DNA of 64,000 bases from Streptomyces sp. NBRC 109706. Its GTDB lineage: Bacteria; Actinomycetota; Actinomycetes; Streptomycetales; Streptomycetaceae. Under the pieces are notes generated by a model. That model did no database searches. It saw nothing but the letters and a program-made list of their open reading frames with translations, and had not been told where the DNA came from. Made by a program: the position numbers and the translations under genes. Positions 29,180-42,112 of this stretch are shown here, one piece after another; the first letter of the stretch is position 1; each line of letters opens with the position of its first letter. The DNA is taken from NCBI RefSeq assembly GCF_000974485.1, contig NZ_BBOM01000007.1, positions 744,001-808,000 on the forward strand. The letters run 5' to 3'.

Positions 29180-30568
29180 TCACGACCTGGTGTCGATCTT
29201 CCGGCGGACCGCGAACCGCTGCCGGTCCCCCACCGCCGTGGCCCCGTTCAACCCGGGCGTCGGCCGATCCTGCCGGGCGCCGTCCGAGCCCCGCGCCGGC
29301 TCCTCCGCCGGCTGCGCCGGCTGCGCCGGCTCCAGCCGGCGGGTCGGCTCCTCGGCCCAGGCGCGGGCCGCCGGCTCCGCCGGACGCGCCGGCCCGTCCT
29401 CGCGCCGCACCCGGTAGCGGGGCGGCACCAGCCGCTCGGCCCAGGACGGCACCCTGGGGGTGAACCGGGGCAGCAGCAGCGCCACCAGACCCACCGCGGA
29501 GAGCCCGACCACCAGCGGCACCACCCAGGCGTCGGAGCGGACCGAGTACCCCACCGCGCCGAAGGCCACCAGGGCCGACCAGAAGTACATGATCAGCACC
29601 GCCCGGCTCTGCGAGTGGCCGATCTCCAGCAGCCGGTGGTGCAGATGCCCCCGGTCGGCGGCGAACGGCGAACGGCCGTTCCAGGTGCGGCGGACGATCG
29701 CCAGCACCAGGTCGAGGAAGGGCACGATGATGATCGTCAGCGGCAGCAGCAGCGGCATGTAGACGGGAACCGTCGTGCTCACCGCGCTCCGCTCCGAGCC
29801 GGCGAACAGCTTGAGCGCGTCCGGGTCCACCTGCCCGGTGATGGAGACCGCGCCGGCCGCGAGCACCAGGCCCAGCAGCATCGAGCCCGAGTCGCCCATG
29901 AAGATCCGCGCCGGATGCACGTTGTGCGGCAGGAAGCCGAGGCACATCCCCACCAGCACGGCGGCGAAGAGCGTGGCCGGGGCCGCCGCCTCGATGCCGT
30001 AGCCGTACCAGATGCGGTACGCGTACAGGAAGAACGCCGCGGCGGCCACGCACACCATGCCGGCCGCGAGCCCGTCGAGGCCGTCCACGAAGTTGACCGC
30101 GTTGATGGTGATCACCACGATCGCCACGGTCAGCAGCGTGCCCTGCATCGGGGTCAGCGCGACCATGCCGACGCCGGGCACCGGGAGCCACAGGATGGTC
30201 AGCCCCTGGAGCACCATCACCCCGGCGGCGATCATCTGCAGGCCCAGCTTGACGAGCGCGTCCACCCCGTACTTGTCGTCCAGCACGCCGACCACCCAGA
30301 TCAGCGCGGCCCCGGAGAGCAGCGCCTTGGGCTCGTCCGAGAGCCGGAACACCGCGCCCACGTTGGTCAGTTGGGAGGCGACCAGCAGGCCGGCGCAGAG
30401 GCCGCCGAACATCGCGATCCCGCCCAGCCTGGGCGTGGGCTCACGATGGACGTCACGCGCCCTGATCGGTGGCATGGCCCCCCAGGCGATGGCGAACTTC
30501 CGCACCGGGCCGGTCAGCAGGTAGGTGACGGCCGCCGCGACGCAGAGCGTCAACAGGTATTCGCGCAC
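29180..30568 (-). CDS. Undecaprenyl-phosphate sugar-1-phosphate transferase, WecA/TagO/MraY family
   Basis: 462 residues from GTG 30566-30568 (GGGG upstream), giving MREYLLTLCVAAAVTYLLTG. About eleven membrane helices. Family motifs are RDVHREPTPRLGG, NAVNFVDGLDGLAAG, IFMGDSGSM and ADRGHLHHRLLEIGHSQ, which bind UDP-sugar, magnesium and polyprenyl phosphate. It should start a cell-wall glycopolymer on undecaprenyl phosphate. The last ~100 residues are a low-complexity Arg/Ala/Pro/Glu-rich cytoplasmic tail not needed for catalysis. The gene lies just upstream of the atp operon, as in other streptomycetes. Confidence 0.94.
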   Translation of the reverse strand: MREYLLTLCVAAAVTYLLTGPVRKFAIAWGAMPPIRARDVHREPTPRLGGIAMFGGLCAGLLVASQLTNVGAVFRLSDEPKALLSGAALIWVVGVLDDKYGVDALVKLGLQMIAAGVMVLQGLTILWLPVPGVGMVALTPMQGTLLTVAIVVITINAVNFVDGLDGLAAGMVCVAAAAFFLYAYRIWYGYGIEAAAPATLFAAVLVGMCLGFLPHNVHPARIFMGDSGSMLLGLVLAAGAVSITGQVDPDALKLFAGSERSAVSTTVPVYMPLLLPLTIIIVPFLDLVLAIVRRTWNGRSPFAADRGHLHHRLLEIGHSQSRAVLIMYFWSALVAFGAVGYSVRSDAWVVPLVVGLSAVGLVALLLPRFTPRVPSWAERLVPPRYRVRREDGPARPAEPAARAWAEEPTRRLEPAQPAQPAEEPARGSDGARQDRPTPGLNGATAVGDRQRFAVRRKIDTRS

Positions 30569-30702
30569 AAGCTGCCCCAGAGGTCTCGCTGGTCTACCGC
30601 GCAACACCCTCTCATGCCCCAACCCCCACCTCGGCGCCACGCAAGGGCGGTTATCGGCCTGACTCCAGCGTAGGCCCCGCCCCGCCGGGCGGCCGAAACC
30701 GC

Positions 30703-31407
30703 CTAGACCGCCGCGTTCCCGGCATCCGTCCGCCGCGCGGGCACCCCGGTGAGCGCGGTGACCACCGGATCCAGCGCGACCCTGATCTCCTCGCCCACGC
30801 TGCGGAAGTAGGGCAGCGGGGCGCCGTACGGGTCCTGCACCTCGTCGGCCTCCACGTTCGGCGCCAGCAGCCAACCGCGCAGCGCGGCTGCCGCCCTGGC
30901 CAGCGCGCGGGCGCGGTACACCAGCGCCTCGGGGGAGCCGGCGGCCGGCAGGGTCGCCAGGTCGATGGCACGCACCAGCCGGGTGAACTCCTTGAGCGTG
31001 AAGGTGCGCAGCCCGGCGGAGTGCCCCATCGAGATCACCTGGGCCCGGTGGTCCCTGGTGGCCGTGAGCACCAGATCGGCCTCTATCACATGCTCGTCCA
31101 GCAGCTCCCGGCCGAAGAACCCGGACGGGCTGGCGCCGTACTCGGCCAGCAGCTCGGCGGCGTGCTCCTCCATGGGCGCGCCCTCGTGCCCCCAGGTGCC
31201 GGCGCTCTCCACCACCACGCTCCGCGCCCGGTCGCCCAGGCGGTCGACCAGGGCCTGCCGGGTGAGACGTTCGGTGATCGGGGAACGGCAGACGTTGCCC
31301 GTGCTGACGTGCAGAATCCGGAAGACCGGGGTTTCGGGGCGACGCCCGCTCGCGGTGCCGGGCGCCGCTATGCCGGGGTCAGGGGGGCCCTCAGCGGAGG
31401 CCGTCAA
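30703..31407 (-). CDS. Low-molecular-weight protein-tyrosine-phosphatase-like protein with Ser replacing the nucleophile Cys
   Basis: 234 residues. The fold is evident from ILHVSTGNVCRSPITERL, the LMW-PTP P-loop; DPYGAPLPYFRSVGEEI supplies the general-acid Asp-Pro. In active enzymes the loop reads V-C-x-G-N-x-C-R-S. Here the first Cys is Ser35 (AGC, bases 31303-31305) while Cys40 and Arg41 remain. It may be inactive, or bind phosphotyrosine or arginine-phosphate. The best start is TTG 31405-31407, which overlaps the stop of the upstream gene and implies coupling. The N-terminal 25 residues are low-complexity. Confidence 0.85.
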   Translation of the reverse strand: MTASAEGPPDPGIAAPGTASGRRPETPVFRILHVSTGNVCRSPITERLTRQALVDRLGDRARSVVVESAGTWGHEGAPMEEHAAELLAEYGASPSGFFGRELLDEHVIEADLVLTATRDHRAQVISMGHSAGLRTFTLKEFTRLVRAIDLATLPAAGSPEALVYRARALARAAAALRGWLLAPNVEADEVQDPYGAPLPYFRSVGEEIRVALDPVVTALTGVPARRTDAGNAAV

Positions 31408-32051
31408 TGCGTGGTCTCCAGATCGGGTACGACCTTGCGGAGCTCCTCCTCGCTCACCGCCCCGGCGCGCAGAAGCACCGGCACCCGTCCCGTGACGTCC
31501 ACGATCGAGGACGGCACGCTGTCCGGGGTGGGCCCGCCGTCCAGGTAGACGGCGACCGAGTCGCCCAGCATGTCCCGGGCCTGGTCGCAGGTCTGCGGTG
31601 CCGGCTTGCCGGTGAGGTTGGCGCTGGAGACGGCCATCGGGCCGATCTCCTTGAGCAGTTCGATGGCCACCGGGTGCAGCGGCATCCGCACCGCGACGGT
31701 GCCCCTGGTCTCCCCCAGGTCCCAGTTGAGGGACGGCTGGTGCCGCGCGACCAGGGTCAGCGCGCCCGGCCAGAAGGCGTCCACCAGCTCCCAGGCCAGC
31801 TCGGAGAAGTCCGTGACCAGCCCGTGCAGGGTGGTCGGCGAGCCGACCAGCACCGGCGACGGCACGCCCCGGCCCCGACCCTTGGCGCGCAGCAGCCCCG
31901 CCACCGCCTTGGCGTCGAACGCGTCGGCGCCGATCCCGTAGACCGTGTCGGTCGGCAGGACGACCAGATCGCCCCTGCGGACAGCGGACGCCGCCTCGCG
32001 CAGACCGTGCTTACGGTCGACCTCGTCCGCGCAGTCGTAACGCCGGGCCAT
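31404..32051 (-). CDS. L-threonylcarbamoyladenylate synthase (TsaC/Sua5, YrdC domain)
   Basis: 215 residues from ATG 32049-32051 behind AGGAG. The enzyme makes threonylcarbamoyl-AMP from threonine, bicarbonate and ATP for the t6A modification of tRNAs reading ANN codons. YrdC motifs: LVVLPTDTVYGIGADAFD near the N-terminus, KGRGRGVPSPVLVGS, FWPGALTLVAR and MAVSSANLTGKPA. No C-terminal Sua5 domain, so it is TsaC-length. It sits between prmC and the phosphatase-like gene in one minus-strand series. Confidence 0.96.
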   Translation of the reverse strand: MARRYDCADEVDRKHGLREAASAVRRGDLVVLPTDTVYGIGADAFDAKAVAGLLRAKGRGRGVPSPVLVGSPTTLHGLVTDFSELAWELVDAFWPGALTLVARHQPSLNWDLGETRGTVAVRMPLHPVAIELLKEIGPMAVSSANLTGKPAPQTCDQARDMLGDSVAVYLDGGPTPDSVPSSIVDVTGRVPVLLRAGAVSEEELRKVVPDLETTH

Positions 32052-32085
32052 CAGTGTGCTCCTCTCACAGGGGCGCTGTCGCCGG

Positions 32086-33018
32086 TCACCTGGCCACCCG
32101 TCGGGCGGTGGCGAACCGAGGTCGGTTGTTGAGGTCGGGGTGGTCGGCGGCATCCGCCCAGCCACGGTCCTCGGTGAAGATCCACGGCACCTGGCCGCCC
32201 TGGGTGTCGGCGTGCTCCACCACCACCATCCCGCCGGGGCGCAGCAGCCGGTGCGCGGCGCGCTCCAGGCCGCGGATGGTGTCGAGGCCGTCCTCGCCGG
32301 AGAACAGCGCCAGTTGGGGGTCGTGGTCGCGTGCCTCCGGCGCCACGTGCTCCCATTCGCCGAGCGGGATATAGGGCGGGTTGGAGATCACCAGATCCAC
32401 CTGCCCTGCCAGTTCGGGCAGCGCCTCGCGGGCATCGCCCTGGTGTAGCACGACCCGACTGCCCTCGGCGTTCTTCCTGGCCCAGCCGAGCGCCCGCTCG
32501 TCCAGCTCCACCGCGTGCACCCGGGAGCGCGGCACCTCCTGGGCGAGCGCCAGCGCGATGGCGCCGGAGCCCGTGCAGAGATCCACGATCAGCGGCTCGG
32601 CCACGTCCATGGCGCGGACCGCGTCTATCGCCCAGCCGACCACGGACTCCGTCTCCGGCCTGGGCACGAACACCCCTGGCCCGACCTGGAGTTCCAGATA
32701 GCGGAAGAACGCCCGCCCGGTGATGTGCTGCAGCGGCTCGCGCGCCTCGCGGCGGGCCACCGCCTCCCAGTAGCGGGCGTCGAAGTCGCTGTCGGCGACC
32801 AGGTGCAGCGTGGACCGCTTGGTGCCGTGCACATGCGCGGCCAGCTCCTCGGCGTCGAACCTCGGCGACGGCACCCCGGCGTCGGCCAGCCGCTGGGTGG
32901 CCCTGGCCACCTCCGCCAGCAACAGCGAACGGGGCCCCCCGGACGGCGAGGAACCCGAAGCGCCGGGGGACGAGCCCACGGCCCCGGAAGACCCGGAAGA
33001 CCCGGAAGAAGCAGTCAC
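32086..33018 (-). CDS. prmC: Peptide chain release factor N5-glutamine methyltransferase
   Basis: 310 residues from GTG 33016-33018. PrmC methylates the GGQ glutamine of release factors and its target prfA lies 16 bases upstream. The SAM motif is PLIVDLCTGSGAIALALA; the catalytic NPPY is in DLVISNPPYIPLGE. The N-terminal helical domain begins near residue 30 (SLLLAEVARATQRLADAGVPSPRFDAEELAAHV in part). Residues 2-28 are almost only Ser, Gly, Ala and Pro, encoded by a 9-base repeat (CCCGGAAGA-type on the plus strand, 32989-33010), an unusual extension. Confidence 0.96.
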   Translation of the reverse strand: MTASSGSSGSSGAVGSSPGASGSSPSGGPRSLLLAEVARATQRLADAGVPSPRFDAEELAAHVHGTKRSTLHLVADSDFDARYWEAVARREAREPLQHITGRAFFRYLELQVGPGVFVPRPETESVVGWAIDAVRAMDVAEPLIVDLCTGSGAIALALAQEVPRSRVHAVELDERALGWARKNAEGSRVVLHQGDAREALPELAGQVDLVISNPPYIPLGEWEHVAPEARDHDPQLALFSGEDGLDTIRGLERAAHRLLRPGGMVVVEHADTQGGQVPWIFTEDRGWADAADHPDLNNRPRFATARRVAR

Positions 33019-33034
33019 ATCGCCCACCCTACGT

Positions 33035-34105
<1,071 letters not shown>

Positions 34106-34191
34106 GGTCAGTTGCTCCTGGAGTTGGGTCGGGCCGGCACGGGCCCGAGGGACAGCGACATCGCGGGACAGCGGGTGACGGGGACACGAAA

Positions 34192-34236
34192 GGCGCCGGT
34201 TCGGCCGCTTACCTCGGTGAGCGGCCGGCCGGCGCC
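34192..34236 (-). terminator. Terminator after rpmE
   Basis: Large near-perfect hairpin: the left arm starts GGCGCCGG at 34192, the right arm ends CCGGCGCC at 34236, with small bulges and a short TC loop. It begins ten bases after the rpmE stop. Confidence 0.75.
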
Positions 34237-34246
34237 GACGGGGTCG

Positions 34247-34471
34247 CTACTTGCGGTTCGCCGCGGCGTTCTTACCGAAGCGGGCCTCGAACCTGGCGAC
34301 ACGGCCACCGGTGTCCAGGATCTTCTGCTTGCCGGTGTAGAAGGGGTGGCACTCCGAGCACATGTCGGCGCGGATACTGCCCCCGCTGACCGTGCTGCGG
34401 GTGGTGAACGACGCGCCACAGGTGCAGCTGACCTGGGTCTCGACGTACTCCGGGTGAATGTCGCGCTTCAA
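34247..34471 (-). CDS. rpmE: 50S ribosomal protein L31, zinc-binding (C+) type
   Basis: 74 residues from TTG 34469-34471, chosen because AGGAG lies directly upstream and the product starts [16 protein letters not shown] as in other L31 proteins. Cys residues in SCTCGASF and [13 protein letters not shown] form the zinc site of the C+ paralogue, which is replaced by a C- form under zinc starvation; no C- copy is in this window. C-terminus ends NAAANRK. The genes upstream (LCP, rho) are separate. Confidence 0.97.
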   Translation of the reverse strand: MKRDIHPEYVETQVSCTCGASFTTRSTVSGGSIRADMCSECHPFYTGKQKILDTGGRVARFEARFGKNAAANRK

Positions 34472-34607
34472 GGCTTCTCCTAGGTTCGGGAGGGCACCGG
34501 GTCGGCGCGCGGGCTGCGCACCGTGAACCGGGGCCGACGCTCCAGTCTGCCAGCACTGGTCCTCGTCGACCAAAACGGGGTGCCGGCTCCCGGCATTCCC
34601 CGCGGGC

Positions 34608-35732
34608 TCAGCCCTGGATGATCAGCTGGTCGCCGCCGCCCTCCTCGGCCGCCGAGTCCCTGATCGCGGACTCGGGCACCGGACGGTCGTGCCTGAGCGC
34701 CGTCCACATCTGCCGGGACTGCTCCCTGAGCGGGGCCACCCGGTTGGGGTCGGCCGGATCGTAGCCGACCGGCAGGGTGACCAGCTGGAGCGCGTCGGAG
34801 TCCACCTCGCGCAGGGTGCGGGCCAGGCCGAGCAGCTTGGAGACGGAGGCGAGATCGGAGTCGGTGGTGACGGCCGATGTCGCGGTGTCCGCCAGATCGT
34901 AGAGCCGCTTGGGGTTGCCCAGCAGGTCGACCTCCTCGATCTGCCGCATCAGCGCGTCGAGGAAGGAGTGCTGGAGCTGGATGCGGCTGAGATCGCTGCC
35001 GTCCCCCACCGCCTTCCTGGTGCGCACCAGGGCCAGCGACTCCTTGCCGCTGAGGGTGTGGGTGCCGGCGGTCAGCCGCAGCCGGCTGTCCTCGTCGTCG
35101 ATGTCCTCACGCGTGGTGACGCGCACCCCGCCCAGGGTGTCGACCAGCTTGGCGAAGCCGTCGAAGTCCAGCTCCAGGTAGTGGTCCATGCGCAGCCCGG
35201 TCAGCGCCTCCACCGTCTTCACCGCGCACACCGGGCCGCCTATGCCGTAGGCCTCGTTGAACATGGTCCGCTCGCTGGCGGGCGCGGTGCCGCCGCCGTC
35301 CAGCCGCTCGCAGCTGGGGCGGGGCACCAGGGTGTCGCGCGGGATGGAGACCACCGTCGCCGCGTCGTGCGCCTCGTTGATGTGCACCACCATCGCAGTG
35401 TCCGAACGGGCCTCGCCGTCCGGGTCGTCGCCGCCGAAGACGCCGTTCTCGCCGCTTCTGGTGTCGGAGCCGAGCACCAGCAGGTCGAGGGAGCCGTTGT
35501 CGCTGTCCTCGGGGCGGTCCTCGCCCAGCGCGGACTCGATGTCGATCCCGGAGATATTGCCGTCGAGCTTGAGATAGAGCGCGGTGCCCCCGATGCCGAG
35601 CAGCAGCGCGAGCGCCAGCACGGTGATCAACGTCACGCGCAGCAGGCGGCGACGGAGCGGCTTCGACGGGCGGTCCTGCGGCTCCTCCTCGCCGGGAGCC
35701 GGGGCCGTCCCTTCACCCGATGGAGGGACCAT
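34608..35732 (-). CDS. LytR-CpsA-Psr family cell-wall glycopolymer ligase
   Basis: 374 residues. A cytoplasmic N-terminus (~30 residues, Pro/Glu-rich) is followed by one signal-anchor ([27 protein letters not shown]) and an extracellular LCP domain. LCP hallmarks are [41 protein letters not shown], and the later [24 protein letters not shown], which include the Asp and Arg that bind polyprenyl pyrophosphate. It attaches teichoic-acid-like polymers to peptidoglycan. The WecA-type transferase at 29180 could start such polymers. Confidence 0.94.
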   Translation of the reverse strand: MVPPSGEGTAPAPGEEEPQDRPSKPLRRRLLRVTLITVLALALLLGIGGTALYLKLDGNISGIDIESALGEDRPEDSDNGSLDLLVLGSDTRSGENGVFGGDDPDGEARSDTAMVVHINEAHDAATVVSIPRDTLVPRPSCERLDGGGTAPASERTMFNEAYGIGGPVCAVKTVEALTGLRMDHYLELDFDGFAKLVDTLGGVRVTTREDIDDEDSRLRLTAGTHTLSGKESLALVRTRKAVGDGSDLSRIQLQHSFLDALMRQIEEVDLLGNPKRLYDLADTATSAVTTDSDLASVSKLLGLARTLREVDSDALQLVTLPVGYDPADPNRVAPLREQSRQMWTALRHDRPVPESAIRDSAAEEGGGDQLIIQG

Positions 35733-35802
35733 TCAGCCATTGTGCCCCGTTATGGACGGCGGTGCGCCCCGGCGGCTACCCGCCGGTCACCCCGGGCACC
35801 AC

Positions 35803-35835
35803 GACGCCCCCGATCCGGCGTGGATCGGGGGCGTC
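35803..35835 (-). terminator. rho terminator
   Basis: Perfect 14-bp stem: GACGCCCCCGATCC at 35803-35816, loop GGCGT, partner at 35822-35835. It lies 24 bases beyond the rho stop. Confidence 0.9.
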
Positions 35836-35859
35836 ATCGGCGGACGCGGCGCGGCGGGG

Positions 35860-37965
<2,106 letters not shown>

Positions 37966-38390
37966 TAAGGGTCCTTCCCTGGAGCGGACGTCGGCCTGTC
38001 TGGCTCGGCGACCGGTCGTGCTGTCCGGCTGCGGCCCCTGTGCGGTGGACCGGCCGGTGCGGTAAACCCGCCTGTTCGATCACGGCGGAAGATCATGCGG
38101 GGTGGTGCGGGGAAATCGACGAGACACGTCGAGAGAACGTTGAACCGTCGAACCGACGCACCGGTTCCGGAGCGTGCTCGGCACTACCAGGCAGGCTGCT
38201 CAGGCAGATGAGGGAGGCTCCCGGAAGAAGAGACGGCCCCAGAGAATGGGACCCCGGATTCGCACGCATTCTGTGTGACGCCCGACAGAACAGTACGTGC
38301 GGACTTGAGGTTAACACTACCGGATACTGCCTTCATTCCCCCTCTCCGGCCCCGCTTCGCCCGACGCCCCCCGGGGTCGAGCACGCCCCC
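37966..38390 (-). other. Upstream region of rho, no gene seen
   Basis: 425 bases between rho and thrB. Frames of 60-75 codons lack ribosome sites and motifs. The part nearest thrB (38290-38345) is less G+C-rich; on the minus strand it contains TAGTGTTAACC, a possible -10 region, which would give rho a leader of roughly 330 bases. A long leader could allow rho autoregulation, but I see no defined hairpin series. Confidence 0.4.
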
Positions 38391-39317
38391 TCACGGAGCG
38401 GCCCCGGTCAGCGGCAGCACCGAGGCGCCCGCCGTGTCCAGGGTCAGTCGGTTGGCCGTCCAGCCGTCGCCGGCCAGGCGGGCGCTCTTGTCGGCCTGCC
38501 CCTCCGTGGCCAGCGCCAGCACCGTGGGGCCGGCGCCCGAGATCACCGCCGGCACCCCGTCGGCCCGCAGCCTGGCGACCAGATCCATGCTCTCCGGCAT
38601 CGCCGAGGCGCGGTAGTCCTGGTGCAGCCGGTCCTCGGTGGCCGGCAGCAGCAGCTCGGGACGTCGGGTCAACGCCTCGACCAGCAGCGCCGCGCGCCCG
38701 GCGTTGACCGCCGCGTCGGCGTGCGGCACGGCGCGCGGCAGCAGGCCGCGCGCGGTCTCCGTCGCCAGCGGGCGTCCCGGCACGAACACCAGCGGCACGA
38801 TCCCGGCCGCCGGCTCCATCCGGATGGCGCGCACGGCGCCCGACTCGCCCCAGGCCAGGGTGAATCCGCCCAGCAGGCAGGCGGCGACATTGTCCGGGTG
38901 GCCCTCGATCTCGGCGGCCAGCTCCAGCAGCGCAACATCGTTCAACTTCGCCTCGCCGCCCGTCGTCACGGCGCGGGCGGCGACCAGCCCCGCGCAGATC
39001 GCGGCCGACGACGAGCCCAGGCCACGGCCGTGCGGCACGCGGTTGGCGCACACGATCTCAAGTCCGCGCGGCTGCCCGCCCAGTGCGTCGAAGGCGGTGC
39101 GCAACGTCCGCACCAGCAGGTTGGATTCGTCGCGCGGAACGGTGTCGGCGCCCTCGCCGGCGATGTCCAGATGCAGGCCCGACTCCGCGACCCGGACCAC
39201 CACGTCGTCGTAGAGGCCGAGCGCCAGGCCCAGGGCGTCGAAGCCGGGGCCCAGGTTGGCGCTGGTGGCGGGCACGCGGACGCGCACGGCGGCGGCGCGG
39301 AAGGCGGGATGGGCCAT
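38391..39317 (-). CDS. thrB: Homoserine kinase
   Basis: 308 residues. GHMP kinase that phosphorylates homoserine for threonine synthesis. Family motifs: VRVPATSANLGPGFDALGLALGLYD, the ATP loop VPHGRGLGSSSAAICAGL, and the C-terminal GAGPTVLALATEG. ATG 39315-39317. It ends the minus-strand series hom-thrC-thrB, with 204 bases between thrC and thrB in which I see no gene. Confidence 0.98.
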   Translation of the reverse strand: MAHPAFRAAAVRVRVPATSANLGPGFDALGLALGLYDDVVVRVAESGLHLDIAGEGADTVPRDESNLLVRTLRTAFDALGGQPRGLEIVCANRVPHGRGLGSSSAAICAGLVAARAVTTGGEAKLNDVALLELAAEIEGHPDNVAACLLGGFTLAWGESGAVRAIRMEPAAGIVPLVFVPGRPLATETARGLLPRAVPHADAAVNAGRAALLVEALTRRPELLLPATEDRLHQDYRASAMPESMDLVARLRADGVPAVISGAGPTVLALATEGQADKSARLAGDGWTANRLTLDTAGASVLPLTGAAP

Positions 39318-39521
39318 CGCTCGATGACTCTCCTTGGTGAGATTGCGGCGCGTGTCCCCTGCGGACGCGCGGCGCAGGGGACAGCGGCACGCGTCGGGTG
39401 GAGAACCCGCCCGCGCATGTCGGCGGCGAGCGGTACCACTCCGGGACGAATACCAGCCTATCGAAGGAAGGTTCAGACGCGATACAGGGCCGTCAGGTGT
39501 CGTGCCCGACCCCGGACGACA

Positions 39522-40610
39522 TCAGGCCAGGCCAAGCCGCTCGGCCGCGGCGTCGGCGTCCACCGGGACCACGACGGGGCGGGGCGCTCCGGCCACCGCC
39601 CAGTCCGGGTCCTTGAGGCCGTTCCCGGTCACCGTGCACACCACGCGCTGACCCCGGTCGAGCAGCCCCGCCTCGGCGGACTTGAGCAGCCCGGCGACCG
39701 AGGCGGCCGAGGCCGGCTCCACGAAGACGCCCTCCTGGGAGGCCAACAGCCGGTAGGCGGACAGGATCTGACGGTCGGTGACCTCGTCGATCAGGCCACC
39801 GGACGCGTCCCGCGCGGCCTCCGCCTGGGACCAGGACGCGGGGTTGCCGATCCGGATCGCGGTGGCGATGGTCGTCGGGTCCTTCACCGGCTCGCCGCGC
39901 ACGATCGGCGCGGAACCGGCCGCCTGGAAGCCCCACATCCGGGGGGTACGGCTGGCCGGACCGTCGGCGGCGTACTCCTGGTACCCCTTCCAATAGGCCG
40001 TGATGTTGCCCGCGTTGCCCACCGGGAGCAGATGGAGGTCGGGGGCGTCGCCGAGCGCGTCGACCACCTCGAAGGCCGCGGTCTTCTGGCCCTCGATCCG
40101 GGACGGGTTGACCGAATTCACCAGCGCCACCGGGTACTTCTCGGAGAGCCCACGGGCGAGGGTGAGGCAGTCGTCGAAGTTGCCGTCCACCTGGAGGATG
40201 CGGGAGCCGTGCACCAGCGCCTGGCCCATCTTGCCCAGCGCGATCTTGCCCTGCGGCACCAGCACGGCGCAGACCATCCCGGCGCGCACCGCGTAGGCGG
40301 CGGCGGAGGCCGAGGTGTTGCCGGTGGAGGCGCAGATCACCGCCTGGGCGCCGGCCTCCTTGGCGTGGCTGATGGCCATGGTCATGCCCCGGTCCTTGAA
40401 GGAGCCGGTCGGGTTGGCGCCCTCGACCTTGAGATACACCTCGCACCCGGTGCGCTCGGAGAGCGTCCCAGCCGCCACCAGCGGCGTACCGCCCTCGCCG
40501 AGGGTGACCACCGGCGTCCCCTCGGTGACCGGCAGGCGGTCGCGGTACTCCTCGATGACCCCACGCCACTGGGCGCTGGTGCGCGGTGCGACGGATGCGT
40601 TCATGACCAT
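39522..40610 (-). CDS. threonine synthase thrC: Threonine synthase
   Basis: 362 residues if started at ATG 40608-40610 (GAGGAG eleven bases upstream); a second ATG two codons later is equally possible. PLP enzyme converting phosphohomoserine to threonine. The PLP Lys is in [17 protein letters not shown]; the phosphate loop is [17 protein letters not shown]; the substrate loop is [14 protein letters not shown]. It lies 61 bases downstream of hom. Confidence 0.97.
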   Translation of the reverse strand: MVMNASVAPRTSAQWRGVIEEYRDRLPVTEGTPVVTLGEGGTPLVAAGTLSERTGCEVYLKVEGANPTGSFKDRGMTMAISHAKEAGAQAVICASTGNTSASAAAYAVRAGMVCAVLVPQGKIALGKMGQALVHGSRILQVDGNFDDCLTLARGLSEKYPVALVNSVNPSRIEGQKTAAFEVVDALGDAPDLHLLPVGNAGNITAYWKGYQEYAADGPASRTPRMWGFQAAGSAPIVRGEPVKDPTTIATAIRIGNPASWSQAEAARDASGGLIDEVTDRQILSAYRLLASQEGVFVEPASAASVAGLLKSAEAGLLDRGQRVVCTVTGNGLKDPDWAVAGAPRPVVVPVDADAAAERLGLA

Positions 40611-40671
40611 CTCTCGTCTTTCTCCTCGCCCGACGGCCGGTTGCCCGGCCCTTCGGCGGTGTCGATCACCG

Positions 40672-41973
40672 TTACTCCCCCTCCACGCGCATGATGCTGG
40701 CCACACCGTGCACCGTGTCCAACTCGCGCAGGGCCGCCACGATCGCGCTCAGCGCCGCGTCCTGGGCCCGGTGCGTCACCACCACCAGCTGGGCCTCGCC
40801 GTCCTTGCCGGTCTGCCGCACGGTGTCGATGGAGACGCCGTGGTCGGAGAAGACCATCGCGCACTGGGCCAGCACACCCGGTTTGTCCATCACGTCGAGG
40901 CTGATGTGATAGCGGGTGATCACCTCGCCCATGGGGCTGACCGGCAGCCGGGAGTACGCGGACTCGCCCGGGCCACGGCCGCCGGTGAGCTTGTTGCGGC
41001 AGGCGGCCACCAGATCGCCCAGCACCGCCGAGGCGGTGGGCGCGCCACCGGCGCCAGGTCCGTAGAACATCAGCTGGCCGGCGGCGTCGGCCTCCACGAA
41101 GACCGCGTTGTACGCCTCACGGACGGAGGCCAGCGGATGGCTCAGCGGGATCATCGCGGGATGCACCCTGGCGGTCACCGACCGGCCGTCCTGGGCCCGT
41201 TCGCAGATCGCCAGCAGTTTGACCGTGCACCCCATCTTGCGGGCGCTGGCGATATCGGAGGCGGTCACCTCGGTGATGCCCTGCCGGTGCACCTCGTCCA
41301 GCGACACCCGGGTGTGGAAGGCGATCCCGGCCAGGATCGCGGCCTTGGCCGCCGCGTCGAAGCCCTCCACGTCCGCCGTCGGGTCCGCCTCGGCGTAGCC
41401 CAGCGCGCTGGCCTCGGAAAGTGCCTCGCCGTAGCCGGCGCCGGAGGACTCCATCCGGTCCAGGATGAAGTTGGTGGTGCCGTTGACGATGCCGAGCACC
41501 CGGTTGACCTTGTCGCCGGCCAGGGACTCCCGCAGCGGGCGCAGCAGCGGGATGGCGCCGGCGACGGCCGCCTCGAAGTAGAGGTCGGCACCGTGCCGTT
41601 CGGCCTCCGCGTAGCGGGCCGGACCGTCCTGGGCGAGCAGCGCCTTGTTCGCCGTGACGACGCTCGCGCCGTGCGCGAAGGCGCTGTCGATCAGCGAACG
41701 CGCCGGCTCGACGCCGCCGATCAGCTCGACCACCACATCGATGTCGCCGGAGGCGACCAGGCCGGCGGCGTCCGTGGTGACCAGCTCGGCCGGCACCTCG
41801 CCCCTGGCCTTGTCCGGGCGGCGGACGGCGACCCCGGCCAGCTCGACGCGGGCGCCGATCCGGGCGGCGAGATCGTCCGCGTTCGTCAGCATCAGACGGG
41901 CCACCTGGGAACCGACAACACCGCAGCCAAGCAGCGCCACCCTCAGGGGACGCGACGGACGAGTGCGCACCAT
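40672..41973 (-). CDS. hom: Homoserine dehydrogenase
   Basis: 433 residues. Reduces aspartate semialdehyde to homoserine. Rossmann motif [16 protein letters not shown]; catalytic region [14 protein letters not shown] and [25 protein letters not shown]; a C-terminal ACT domain ([21 protein letters not shown]) suggests threonine feedback. ATG 41971-41973 with AAAGG upstream. First gene of the hom-thrC-thrB series; lysA is 139 bases upstream. Confidence 0.98.
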   Translation of the reverse strand: MVRTRPSRPLRVALLGCGVVGSQVARLMLTNADDLAARIGARVELAGVAVRRPDKARGEVPAELVTTDAAGLVASGDIDVVVELIGGVEPARSLIDSAFAHGASVVTANKALLAQDGPARYAEAERHGADLYFEAAVAGAIPLLRPLRESLAGDKVNRVLGIVNGTTNFILDRMESSGAGYGEALSEASALGYAEADPTADVEGFDAAAKAAILAGIAFHTRVSLDEVHRQGITEVTASDIASARKMGCTVKLLAICERAQDGRSVTARVHPAMIPLSHPLASVREAYNAVFVEADAAGQLMFYGPGAGGAPTASAVLGDLVAACRNKLTGGRGPGESAYSRLPVSPMGEVITRYHISLDVMDKPGVLAQCAMVFSDHGVSIDTVRQTGKDGEAQLVVVTHRAQDAALSAIVAALRELDTVHGVASIMRVEGE

Positions 41974-42112
41974 TCGACCCAGCCTTTCAGCTCACTCGGA
42001 ACTATCAGTCTCACCTACCGGCGGCGGTCCGCCCCGTTTCGTTCACCATGCGGACGCGATCAGTCGGTTACCGATCGTCCACTCCACCGAAACGATCAAC
42101 CCGCTCCAGCGC

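Noticed and set aside
29048-30673. Plus-strand frame starting MNAITIFLMRSLLERV
   Set aside because: The first residues look protein-like only because the atp promoter region is A+T-rich; the rest is antisense to the WecA-like gene.
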